This document shows, in pieces, positions 22,501-31,987 of a DNA stretch of 64,000 nucleotides. The notes beneath the pieces are model-generated. The model was given only the letters and a program-made list of their open reading frames with translations. It did no database searches and had not been told where the DNA came from. The translations under genes and the position numbers were made by a program. Source of the stretch: Rhizoctonia solani (taxonomy: Eukaryota; Basidiomycota; Agaricomycetes; Cantharellales; Ceratobasidiaceae); NCBI RefSeq assembly GCF_016906535.1, contig NC_057371.1:992001-1056000 (forward strand). Reading direction: 5' to 3'. Positions within the stretch are counted from its first letter, which is position 1. Each line of letters begins with the position of its first letter.

Positions 22501-22550
22501 GGGCCATTTTGGAGGCTGGAACTTTTATTATACCATTTACATATCCTTTC
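19515..22550 (-). mobile_element. Helitron fragment: Rep region without helicase
   Basis: On the minus strand several frames in order give Helitron blocks: QLFITMTANPKWPEI and TYSDRPDLITQAFELK (about 20880-20760), HVHTIEFQKRGLPHMHLLVWL with the HUH motif (about 20690), IKYVFKYVYKGG with two Lys-spaced Tyr residues (about 20230), and GRMYFVSPNSGERFYLRTLL (about 19740). The sequence stops at 19515, where the family B LTR begins, just before the Pif1-type helicase is expected. The helicase is not in the window. Helitrons replicate by rolling circle using Rep nicking. Frames are broken in at least four places. Confidence 0.85.
20072..20764 (-). pseudogene. Helitron Rep nuclease core (HUH and two-Tyr region)
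   Basis: This is the longest open block (230 codons). It holds the HUH pair as HMH in GLPHMHLL and the YVFKYVYK segment that carries the catalytic tyrosines in Rep proteins. The preceding Rep part continues in another frame at 20653-21075. Both motifs are intact at residue level, so damage is by frameshift and loss of the helicase, not of the nuclease residues. Confidence 0.8.
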
Positions 22551-23593
22551 TGTCGTAGACACAGTCGATACCAGGGAATTATTCCCATTTTCTCGGATTT
22601 AAACAAAGGCAAACGGGGAACATTTTCGATCACGTGACTTCGGCGCTTATATCATACGCTAAGCGCCAAGCCACGTCCCCATCCGCGCTTAATCAGCGTA
22701 CGTAGCCACCTCCACCTATGACGTCATCATGACACGTCAATGACACGTACGCATGAGTAAGGCCTGCGGAGCGGGTTCTTATTGGTTATAGTATTGGATA
22801 TAACGTATTTGTAAATAGCACTTCTGTAGAATATATAAAGAGGCAACCAACCATGGTAACACCCAGGTCGATTACCTCTTGTTGCATCCCACAACTGTAC
22901 AAGGGCCTTACAGCCCAGCAACCCCACTTAGTTACTTAGTCTACACGCCTTAAGCGGCTTCTGCGTTGTACTTACATAGTTTGCCATGCCCATACGGCCT
23001 TGGTCATTGTAGTATAGCTGGTTGTGTTGCAGGATAGCTTGCCACCGCCTTAAGCGGTTTTTACTAGATACATCCGGCCGCAAGCGCCCCCCCTCCTCAA
23101 CGTCCTTATAGACGTCTAGGACACTAGGTAATTGACCTTAAGTTGGTTGCAAACCGTGCCCACCAAGCACACCTACTTAGCCACAACAAACAAGAAGACC
23201 CCTGTACTAGAAGGGAAAACAGGTGATCGAGCTCGCCTTTTGCTGTCAATAATCAAACCAGCGTTGGCTCCACCTAGTACCAAATTGCTATAAGGCAGAC
23301 GGTTCTAATTGTCCGCATACCCACGGTCGCCGCACCTGTTACCAGCAACCTCAGACAGCAGTACACCCGCTTGCAGAGACAAGACCCTACATTACGCCGC
23401 CCACGGCTGTAATTAGCGGCACTTACTGTCCAACGCTAGGTCGTTTGACGCGAGAGGTTTAGCGTTTGCGTAACTAAGCGCTCATAAGTCCTGATATAGG
23501 CACTACTGGCTACACAGCCCTCACCCTCCCTCACTTGCCCGCCATTACCTTGCGCACTCCCACTGGAGCTTTCTCCTGCCATTTTGATGCTTA
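22551..23593 (+). mobile_element. Gypsy family B 5' LTR plus leader, CpG-rich copy, truncated by LTR C
   Basis: The LTR 22551-23123 (573 bp) starts TGTCGTAGACAC and ends TCTAGGACA. A TATA box (TATATAA, 22833) is followed 32 bp later by AGGTCGATTACCT (22865-22877), then the primer-binding site AGGTAATTGACCT at 23126-23138 and 400 bp of leader matching 13718-14104. The gag start is replaced at about 23594 by LTR C. Its CpG content is far higher than in other copies: 7 CpG in 22621-22680 against 1 in the matching part of 18936-19514. Confidence 0.88.
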
Positions 23594-25100
23594 TGTTATG
23601 GATATGACATTTCTTCCATAATCTGTATGTATTTTATTAATTACACAAGTAATCCTACAGTAAATAAAATGGGATAAAGATGCAAACTAAGGTTTTCAAG
23701 GTCCCTCTATTCAATTGCAACCTTTGCAAAACCTATAAACCTCAGGAATGCCCTCAATATGCAATATATTTTGCATGTATGCTGTTTTCTCACTCATTTA
23801 AATATATATAAATTCAGCTGAGTAGATAAACAGTAACAAGTAATATTTCTCCTGTTTGTAGTATACATTATTCAAGATTCTATATTGTGGCTACACACAG
23901 AAATATTCAGGGTCCCCCTTGTTGCATAAGCAAGTGCTCCAGCCCTTAATCAGCCCTTAAGGGCCAACGCACTAAATGCGCCTTTTCTCCATCACTCGGG
24001 CATCTCACACTGCCAAATTGCTTGCGCTGAGGTGCGCCTGTTTGGGCGCTTCAGAACGCTGGCTCAAACTTCCAAAACGGACAAGATTTGGCAGAGTTAT
24101 GCCCCATTTACTGTAAGTACCCAATACAGCAGTATCATACCTTTGGGACTGTTTGCTCCAAGGATGAAACACTTATCCTTGGGACATCCAAGCACCCACA
24201 CAGGCAAATACTGCCTTGGGGCAAATATTAGGATATGTTATTATTTAATATGTACCAAAGTATTGGCTCTCCTAAGTGTTTCAGTTGCCACATGTACCTC
24301 CTGTACCCCCTCTTGGTATCAATCATGTATATACTTGTTTGTGTGCTTTCTCAGGGTATAAAAGGACCCTGTGAAGACGCTTCTAATGCATCCATTTATC
24401 CACTCTTATATATTGACATATACACACAAGCCTTTAACAGCTTATCTGCACATTTACTTTAGTGACTGACTCACTGTAAATAGCATAGGAGGTTATTTGG
24501 CACACTAAGACCATAGGCCAGTCCCAACAGACACAGGGTAACCTATTAGTGTACTTACTGCAACCCTGTGCCCCTTGACTGTCACAGTTGTTGAGCTCAA
24601 CATTGAGTATAGTGCAACAATACTGTAAGGATTGTTGTGATTGAGTGATAGTGTTTCAATCCACCATACTCCTATATTGTAGATAGCTTTATCTACAATA
24701 TCTCATAAATCCTAGATATATTTTAGGTAAAACACATAAGTCTTAAGTCTTACTTAAGCATATATAAGTCCTATACTTGTTAGGCAAATCCTATAAATCC
24801 TGTACATTAGTCAGGTAGCCCTCTTACCTAAGGTACTATCCCAGAGACCTTAAGTATACATACCCTTAATCACTTAGGCTTAAGTAACATTAGTCTAAGG
24901 TACTATACATAACCAACCACCTGCACTTCATAGTTGCTAGACTATTTGTCAGGAGTTGTTTATTCCTGATAAACCTAGCATATATTGTGCACATATTCTG
25001 TGCATATATTCTGATTCTTACTATTAGTTCCTAGTTATTCCCATATACCTTTTGTATATAGTAATTCTTTCTTACTCCTGTACTTACACAACTCTTAACA
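23594..25100 (+). repeat. LTR C (about 1.5 kb), chimeric flanks
   Basis: It starts TGTTATGGATATGACA and ends CAACTCTTAACA. The same unit occurs at 47380-49420 (with LTR D inside) and inverted at 51087-52608. It contains a TATA box (TATAAAAGG near 24357). The left flank is the family B leader (GCTTA) and the right flank is LTR D sequence (GGTTG), so there is no target duplication here. No internal gene is attached to any of the three copies, so the parent element is unknown. Confidence 0.85.
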
Positions 25101-26913
25101 GGTTGAGTTCTGAGGCTTAAGGCTCTCAGAACCCTCCTTATATACACTGAGCAGCAAAAGTATTGCAGGTCAGCAGAGGTCAGATGTTTATCTCCATTGC
25201 TGAGCAGCCAATCAGTGAATCCCATCCAAATTGTACTGGCACATGTGGCCATTGTGGCACTATGTTTTAGCACAAAATCTTACATTTCCATCAAGAAATA
25301 AGCTCACAACCCCACTTTTGCTGTAATGCAACCTGCAAAACTTTTGCAAATTGTGTTGAGCATCTTAGAAATCTGCACATAACTGATTATGCAGTTCAGT
25401 ACAAGTTCTGGTTTTTTGCACACACACTCTTAGTTATGTGGGCCATTGCTGGACAGAGTATTAGCTTGTTTCACCCATTAGGGACTGTGTAACAGAACTG
25501 CCTTCTCAGGGTCAGTAAAAGAAACCCAAAATTGCAGTTGCATCAAACTCCAGGCACTGTGTGGGCTGGAAATGCTTTGGGGTATCTCAGGTGACTGCTG
25601 GTACCCAGTGAAACAGCTTCCATGACCTTCCCATACCTGGGACTGGTAATATAAGGGAGTGAAGTGGGTTAGGCTGTATGAGCTGAAAATTGAAATGCCA
25701 CTCATAAGCTGGAATCCAAGCCAAATGACATAGAACTTCTGGCAGTAGTAGACATGGGTCAAAGGTATGCTAAGATTGATTATCTAGGGCAACAGTGATG
25801 TGTACAGAAAGATAGCATGCAGTATACACAGAGATTGCAGCCAACGGGTGGGGTCTCAAATTGAACATGTTCTAACTCTGTGATTGTCAATCAGAAAACA
25901 GCCAGTTTTCCATCATAAGGTCTGTCTTAAAGAAACCTTCTACTGTGTTAGTTTCAACCTTTTCCAATTCACAATCACAGAGTTAGAACATGTTCAATTT
26001 GAGACCCCACCCGTTGGCTGCAATCTCTGTGTATACTGCATGCTATCTTTCTGTACACATCACTGTTGCCCTAGATAATCAATCTTAGCATACCTTTGAC
26101 CCATGTCTACTACTGCCAGAAGTTCTATGTCATTTGGCTTGGATTCCAGCTTACTTCACTCCCTTATATTACCAGTCCCAGGTATGGGAAGGTCATGGAA
26201 GCTGTTTCACTGGGTACCAGCAGTCACCGAGATACCCCAAAGCATTTCCAGCCCACACAGTGCCTGGAGTTTGATGCAACTGCAATTTGGTTTCTTTTAC
26301 TGACCCTGAGAAGGCAGTTCTGTTACACAGTCCCTAATGGGTGAAACAAGCTAATACTCTGTCCAGCAATGGCCCATATAACTAAGAGTGTGTGTGCAAA
26401 AAACCACTTGTACTGAACTGCATAATCAGTTATGTGCAGATTTCTAAGATGCTCAACACAATTTGCAAAGTTTTGCAGGTTGCATTACAGCAAAAGTGGG
26501 GTTGTGAGCTTATTTCTTGATGGAAATGTAAGATTTTGTGCTAAAACATAGTGCCACAATGGCCACATGTGCCAGTACAATTTGGATGGGATTCACTGAT
26601 TGGCTGCTCAGCAATGGAGATAAACTCTGACCTCTGCTGACCTGCAATACTTTTGCTGCTCAGTGTATCCAACAAGAGAGGGGAATAGTATATACATCAA
26701 CAACACAATAATAAAGATAAGGTCACATGACCAAAGATAAGAAAGATGTGATCACATAACCTTTAAACATGTGATTGGATTACATAATAAGCGCTCAGCA
26801 CCTAAATAGCTTAAGGATGCATATATCCATAAATCTTCAGGAAAATAGCGCATATATTCACTATTTCTTTGACTTAGTGGATTCTAAGGTGGTCACACCT
26901 CTAGGACATGACA
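25101..26913 (-). repeat. LTR D remnant, inverted, split by fold-back element copy 2
   Basis: 25101-25144 and 26666-26913 are reverse complements of consecutive parts of LTR D at 47796-48080. The outer end GGACATGACA at 26913 is the LTR start (TGTCATG). The other end of the LTR is missing because the left side joins LTR C abruptly. The fold-back element is inserted at a TATATA site. Confidence 0.8.
25145..26665. mobile_element. Fold-back element, copy 2 (1.52 kb), opposite orientation to copy 1
   Basis: The ends are CACTGAGCAGC (25145) and GCTGCTCAGTG (26665), flanked by TA. The arms of about 740 bp are inverted copies of each other and homologous to those at 11950-13516. The unpaired loop (about 25885-25965) is the reverse complement of the loop in copy 1, which shows that this is a defined element with a fixed loop inserted in the other orientation. 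Confidence 0.88.
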
Positions 26914-28640
26914 CTAAGACAATCATTCTCTACTGTACAGAAGCTCCCAGGTGCCATTCATCTTGCTATAGACAGCTGGACAAGCCCTCAAGCATCCTTG
27001 TTCCTAAGGCTTGTTGCAATATGGCAAGACAAGGGCAAAATTTGGTGCAGTGTTTTGGAGTTTATTCAATACATCTACTTGCAGTCTTGGATGCAGTTAA
27101 AGATTGGTTCTAACATCATTAAAGTCTCACCCATGTGCATACATGGGAGTATATTTCCTCTTGTATCACTGAATGCCTGAAGCAATATGGGATCAAAAAG
27201 AAAGTAAGTTTTTTCTCCCTTTCTCTTGTTGTTCATTGAATTAATAGTGCCAGATCCTTTCAATCTGCCTTGATAATGCCAGCAACAACAATACCTTAAC
27301 TGAGAGCCTATTGGTTCTTATCTCTTCATTTGTGGTGTTTGAACTGTATGCAATGTTTGGTGCATATTATCAACTTAATAGCAAAGCTAAGCCCTCTTAA
27401 ATTGGGCTTGCATATATTTACTCAATCACTCATATGCATCAACAGGCATTCTGGTTGCTTTTTTCTAGGCCACTTGTTGTAGGAAAGCTCTGCCCCCAGC
27501 TGTTCAGCCTCAGGCCAATGCTCTACCCAGTGCTTTGCTGCAGCTTGCCTCTCCTGCTGAAAATGAAGACAAAGACAACACTGATGGCATTCTTTGACCT
27601 GAAACTGATCCTGACAAGCAGGAGTATGGCAACTGTGTTGTTCAGAAGATAGCACAAAGGGCACTTGATCTGATGGCCCTGGAGAAGGTTATCCCAACAA
27701 AGGAACAAATTCATGAAGGACAATCACTTATGCCTAAGGTATGTCAATAGTGTATTGGCCATAGATCCAAAAATCATGCATGCTGTCATAAACAGAGGAA
27801 AATAGAACTAGCTGAATTGAACCAGCTTGACCACTAAGCCATAGAGCCCTATTATTCCTCTACTGACAACCCATGATTACACCTGCTACCCCCCAAATTG
27901 GGCTTGGGCCAGCATGCAACCACTTGTACTGGTCATGTGACATGTCCAGGGCACATGCATTTAGGTTGCTGCTTTAGGTTGGAGAGTTCATGTGTCCATG
28001 CATTTGCAGGAGCAGTCAAGAAGCTGGCAACAAAGAACACCAGCAGCAAGCAACATATTCTCACAGAATGTGTTGACACCCAATGGGATACAGAATATGG
28101 TTGCCTTGAAAGCCATATTCATTTCAAAGTAGAGGCCCAGCTGCTAACCAGCAACTCTTCCCTGATATTAAAATTGTACTGATTGAACAAAGCACAATAT
28201 GACTTGGCAGACAAAATGCTTACAGTACTAGAGGTACAATCAACTTGTCTATGATTGTGTAACTTGCTGAAGCAATTGAACAACCTGTACAATAGATATT
28301 GAAAGAAAGGACAAAACACATTTCCTTGGCCAAAGTCCCTCTGTTACCTTATACACTTCCTGAGCTTGTGTTAGTGCAATCCAAGCTAGAGGCTTTTGTA
28401 GCAACTCCATCAATATGAGTCCTTTGACTTGAGTTGCAGCTTGAGCTGCAACACTTGTATACAACAAGTACATCAAGAAAATGACAATGGAGTCAGATCT
28501 GTACTATGTGGCCATTGGTAAGTGAATTTGGTATCCTTTGGCAATAGATACCAACATCCACAATTCAGCTATGTGCCCTTTGCTTAAGCTGAAATGGTTT
28601 CTGGATAATGGCTGTAATAGATAGGGAATATAATTAATAA
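26914..28640 (+). pseudogene. hAT-type transposase relic
   Basis: Blocks in order: GAIHLAIDSWTSPQASLFL (about 26955), QYGIKKK followed by a GTAAG donor-like site (27205), LDNASNNNTLTESL after an acceptor-like CCAG (about 27270), VVQKIAQRALDLMALEKV (about 27640), HILTECVDTQWDTEYGCLESH (about 28070), and LYYVAIG with LLKLKWFLDNG (about 28500-28610). This order matches the DDE/RNase H core and the C-terminal part of hAT transposases. A 170-bp mini-element (27784-27953) interrupts it, and stops occur between blocks. No terminal repeats were identified. Confidence 0.6.
27784..27953 (-). repeat. 173-bp TG..CA mini-element, copy 1
   Basis: It starts TGTCATAAAC and ends with GTCCAGGGCA. The flanks CATGC (27779-27783) and CATGC (27954-27958) form a perfect 5-bp duplication. 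It inserted into the hAT relic. Read on the minus strand it carries the A-box and B-box-like words described for the 28992 copy. Confidence 0.85.
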
Positions 28641-28986
28641 AATAAAATCTCTAAAAAGGAAAGAAAGAAACCAAAAGAGGAGAAAAGGCAAATAAGGTAA
28701 CTGGCTAACTATAAAAGGTAAAAATCTTAAGAGGATAAGTAGTAAGAAAAGTCTAATGCTAGTGAAATTAGAGTATATTAAAGTAGCTAGTTATCTTGCT
28801 AAAAGAATAAAGTAGTTATCAGGGTGATCCCTACCAATAACTAGTAATGAGCATATTACTGTTCAGCAGGCAACACAAGGTACAGGCAGAGTAGTATATA
28901 ACCTAAATGTCAGTCTCTGGAACTCACTGTAATTTAATTGAGAATTATGGAAATTTATGTCCCAGTCTCCAACAGCTGACAAGGGG
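28641..28986. other. AT-rich stretch without recognised genes
   Basis: Purine-rich and TA-rich sequence (28621-28830) with no ORF and no similarity noticed to other parts of the window. Confidence 0.3.
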
Positions 28987-28991
28987 GTAAG

Positions 28992-29164
28992 TGTCCTGGA
29001 CACAGTCACATGACCAGTACAAGTGGTTGCATGCTGGCCCAAGCCCAAATTTGGGGGGTAGCAGGTGTAATCATGGGTTGTCAGTAGAGGAATAATAGGG
29101 CTCTATGGCTTAGTGGTCAAGCTGGTTCAATTCCAGCTAGTTCTATTTTCCTCTGTTTATGACA
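28992..29164 (+). repeat. 173-bp TG..CA mini-element, copy 2 (reference copy)
   Basis: It begins TGTCCTGGACAC and ends TTTATGACA, flanked by a perfect 5-bp duplication GTAAG (28987-28991 and 29165-29169). Near the 3' end it carries TGGCTTAGTGG and, 8 nt later, GGTTCAATTCC, which fit the tRNA A-box and B-box consensus but are spaced more closely than in a tRNA. TG..CA ends with a 5-bp duplication are the signature of LTR integrase, so a solo LTR of a very small (TRIM-type) element is the best explanation. A tRNA-derived SINE is the alternative. Confidence 0.8.
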
Positions 29165-29465
29165 GTAAGGGTGTTGTGGAAGCACCAAATACTTAGCAGA
29201 CTGCCAGGAAGTCTTAGCAGGGTTGCACTCAAGCCAATTCTAGGTTCCCTGTATAGGTTGGGGCCATCCTAGAGGCTATATGCGCCAAACTAAAGAGCTT
29301 TAGGCTGATTTACTATGTATGATACTTAAAGAAATCCATAGAAGAAGTTCTTAAGAGTCACACTAGGCTGAGAGAGGATGATAAAAATGAGATGCACTCA
29401 AGAGGCCAGTTCAAGGGGCTATTTATACCCTTGGAGGCCTGTGATTACTATATACAGTAGGGTAA
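29165..29465. other. 300 bp between repeats, unassigned
   Basis: No ORF longer than about 60 codons and no match to other repeats here. It may be the remainder of another element that hosts the neighbouring insertions. Confidence 0.25.
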
Positions 29466-30036
29466 TGCTGTAGACACAATTGATACCACAGAATTTATTC
29501 TGATTTTCTCAATTTTAAACAAACTTGAACAGACAACATTTTCATCATGTGACTTTGGCGCTTATACCATACGCTAAGCGCCAAGCCACATCCCCTTCCA
29601 TGCTTACTCAGCACATGTAGCCACCTCCACCTGATGACATCATTATGACATGTCAGTGACACGTATGCATGAGTAAGGCCACCTGCAGAACAGGGTTCTT
29701 ATTGGATTAGTTATTTGATATCATGTATTTGTAAATAGCTCTCTTGTAGAATATATAAGGAGGACAACCAACCATGGTAACACCCAGGTTGATTACCTCT
29801 TGTTGCACTCCATTGCTGTACAAGGCCTTACAGCCAGATCACTTAGTAGATACAACACCTTAAGCGCCAACCCCACTGTACATACATAGCCAGCCATTGC
29901 CCCTAAGGCCTTGGTTGTTGTAGTTTAGTAGTTAGACATTGTAGGGTAGAACCTCACCACCTTAAGCAGTACATTTGTAATAGTCACATGGCCACAAGTG
30001 CCTGTGCCCTTGATGTCCTTACAGATGTCTAGGACA
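29466..30036 (+). repeat. Solo LTR, gypsy family B (571 bp), with target duplication
   Basis: It starts TGCTGTAGACAC and ends TCTAGGACA. The 5-bp flanks are GGTAA on both sides (29461-29465 and 30037-30041). Confidence 0.92.
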
Positions 30037-30330
30037 GGTAAGATACATGACAAGACAAAAAGAGATGAGATGTTAAGTGAGAGCCTGTCTCATAAAGCCA
30101 TGCCTTATAAGAGTTAGCCTCCAGTTCTGAAAATATCCTTCCCCTCACTAAGACACTCTAGGAAAAGGCTGAAACAAGCTGTGCTCTTAGTGAGGCCCAG
30201 ACCTTCCTCTTAGCTACTCAGGTTAGTAGCTTCTGGAAAGCAGAGTGCTTACTTAAGAACAGTCTTTCCTTCAAGGGACTGTTTCTCCCTTAATAACTCA
30301 AGTATTTACATGATTAAAAATAGTAGAAAA
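30037..30330. other. 294 bp between LTRs, unassigned
   Basis: Stops occur in all frames. It continues the sequence left of the LTR at 29466, since the target duplication joins them. No feature is recognised. Confidence 0.25.
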
Positions 30331-30899
30331 TGCTGTACGCCAACTGTAAGGTTGGGTACATGCTAGTGGCAGGCGCTTGTGGCCATACTACTACAGACAG
30401 TGCTTATGTAATCTACTCAATCTAGGCTATACTACTACTAACTAAACCGCTTAAGGCAGCAACTACTATCTACTGATATTGATAGGGCCTTAGGCCTGGA
30501 GGTGTGATGAGTCAAAGTAGGGGGGTAAGCGGTGACTACTGATGGGGGCTGGCTACTTAGCTGGCTGGGTACCTTCTCTAATGGATAAGAGACAAGGTAA
30601 AATTGACTTGGGTTCTCCAAGCAATTTTTCCTGCTGTATATATATGCAAAAGGAGCGCTATCTACATGGTCTGTGTGCGTGAGAAAAGAAGTACATGAGT
30701 GAAAAGGAAGCATGCTGCAGGCTGCACAGAAGCGTGGATTACTCCTTAGCGCCCTTGGCACAGCATCTTGGTGCGGCATCTTGGCAGTATAAGCGCCAAG
30801 ATCATATGTTTGAAAAACATAAGATATCAGGTCCGTAAAAAATGGTAAAAATATTAGAAAAAAGAGGCAATTCCAGTGGTAGGTTAGGAGGTTGTAACA
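30331..30899 (-). repeat. LTR E, copy 1
   Basis: It matches 42112-42672 and 49589-50167 end to end (TGCTGTACGCCAACTGTAAG ... TTGTAACA). The flanks are GAAAA and AAAAA, a target duplication with one change or an accident of an A-rich site. The sense strand is taken as minus because a TATA box (TATATATA near 30640) followed about 30 bp later by a family B-like initiator reads in that direction. Confidence 0.82.
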
Positions 30900-31540
30900 A
30901 AAAAACAGAAAAAATCAAGGAGTATTTCTATGTGCTTTACAAGTGTCTGTCTACACTATTTTCAAGGCTAAATCATGTTTGCTTTGCTGTTCTTTACTAT
31001 TTATCCTGTTCCATAACAATGGCTACTCATACAACAATATCCAGAAGATTTGTGATCTTGTTATTACTTGGTTTATCAATGTTATGCAAACAACTCTGGG
31101 CAGCAGCCACTCAACTCTAAACTGACAATTCAGATGGACACCTTGTATCTGGCAAAAGTAAGTGCTCAATATCATTGTCTTTTCTGTAAAATCTAACAAT
31201 TAGTCTCTAGCATGTGGACAAGTACCTCCATTGACAGGCTCTCTTTTCCACCATGCCAGTAACACCTCAGCTTCACCCAATCAAACAGTATCTGGCAGAC
31301 AATGTGGTACTGAGAGCATTATTTCAGAGCTTGGGGATTGGTTAAATACTGCACAAACCAGCTTGTCCAGTTGCCTTGAGAAATGAGCTCACAGACTTTC
31401 CAAGCTAAAACAGCAGTGGGATCATGGGTGAGTACACCGCTGATGCCAGATCTGGATGCCACAGCTGCAGCTGTTCAAGCAACAATGTAACTTTGTATTG
31501 TAGAAGATATGCAATTGTATTAGTCTTAAGATTTCTAATC
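30900..31540. other. 640 bp of CpG-poor, probably transposon-derived sequence
   Basis: Short exon-like open segments are present (for example around GTESIISELGDWLNTAQTSLSS near 31310-31380), with a GTAAG-like donor near 31150 and stops elsewhere. I do not recognise the protein. The CpG-rich gene island begins right after it at about 31541. Confidence 0.3.
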
Positions 31541-31987
31541 AACCCGGGTAAGCCCGGTTGATTGCAGGCCGCACGGATGAATTGCCAATATCACCCGTAG
31601 ACGACCCTCGCTAGTGGCGTCCCATGGGTAAGTAGCCTGGCACTTATCCGGATAAGCCATGTAAGACTCTACGAGAACCTTGATCACCACCCTGGGTCAC
31701 GCTGGATGACTTCGCGTGTGGTCCACTTTATAACTAATATCAATTTGGATGTAGACTGCTTTGTTGGGTGGACGAAAAAGACTTGGTCCGGTTGTTTGTA
31801 TTGGACGACGGTCAGTATGAATGTTGCACGCCCTCTCTCACAGGATAGATTGTACGATCTTCAACAGAATGGACAATGTCATAATCCCTACATGAGCTCC
31901 ATTAGCCAGTTGCTTGAAAATTGCAATTAAGGATGTTATTGCATCCCAGTGGGAATATATACATTCCATATCAAATCTCAACGAATC
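31541..31987. other. 3' flank of the Ran-binding protein gene
   Basis: This is the start of the CpG-rich gene island. A 74-codon open frame on the plus strand (31706-31930) has no support from motifs or neighbours. The region should hold the polyadenylation site of the minus-strand gene. Confidence 0.35.

Noticed and set aside
12583..26078. A 64-codon open frame of equal length in both fold-back copies (12777-12583 minus, 25884-26078 plus), about four fifths identical
   Set aside because: It starts at TTG, not ATG, lies across the loop and one arm, and its similarity follows from DNA-level homology of the two copies. No motif supports a protein.
28992..29164. Mini-element as a functional tRNA gene
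   Set aside because: A and B boxes are only 8 nt apart, there is no anticodon arm and no acceptor stem, and the unit has LTR-like ends with target duplications.
31706..31930. 74-codon open frame on the plus strand
   Set aside because: No family motif, no splice context, and it lies in the 3' flank of the Ran-binding gene.
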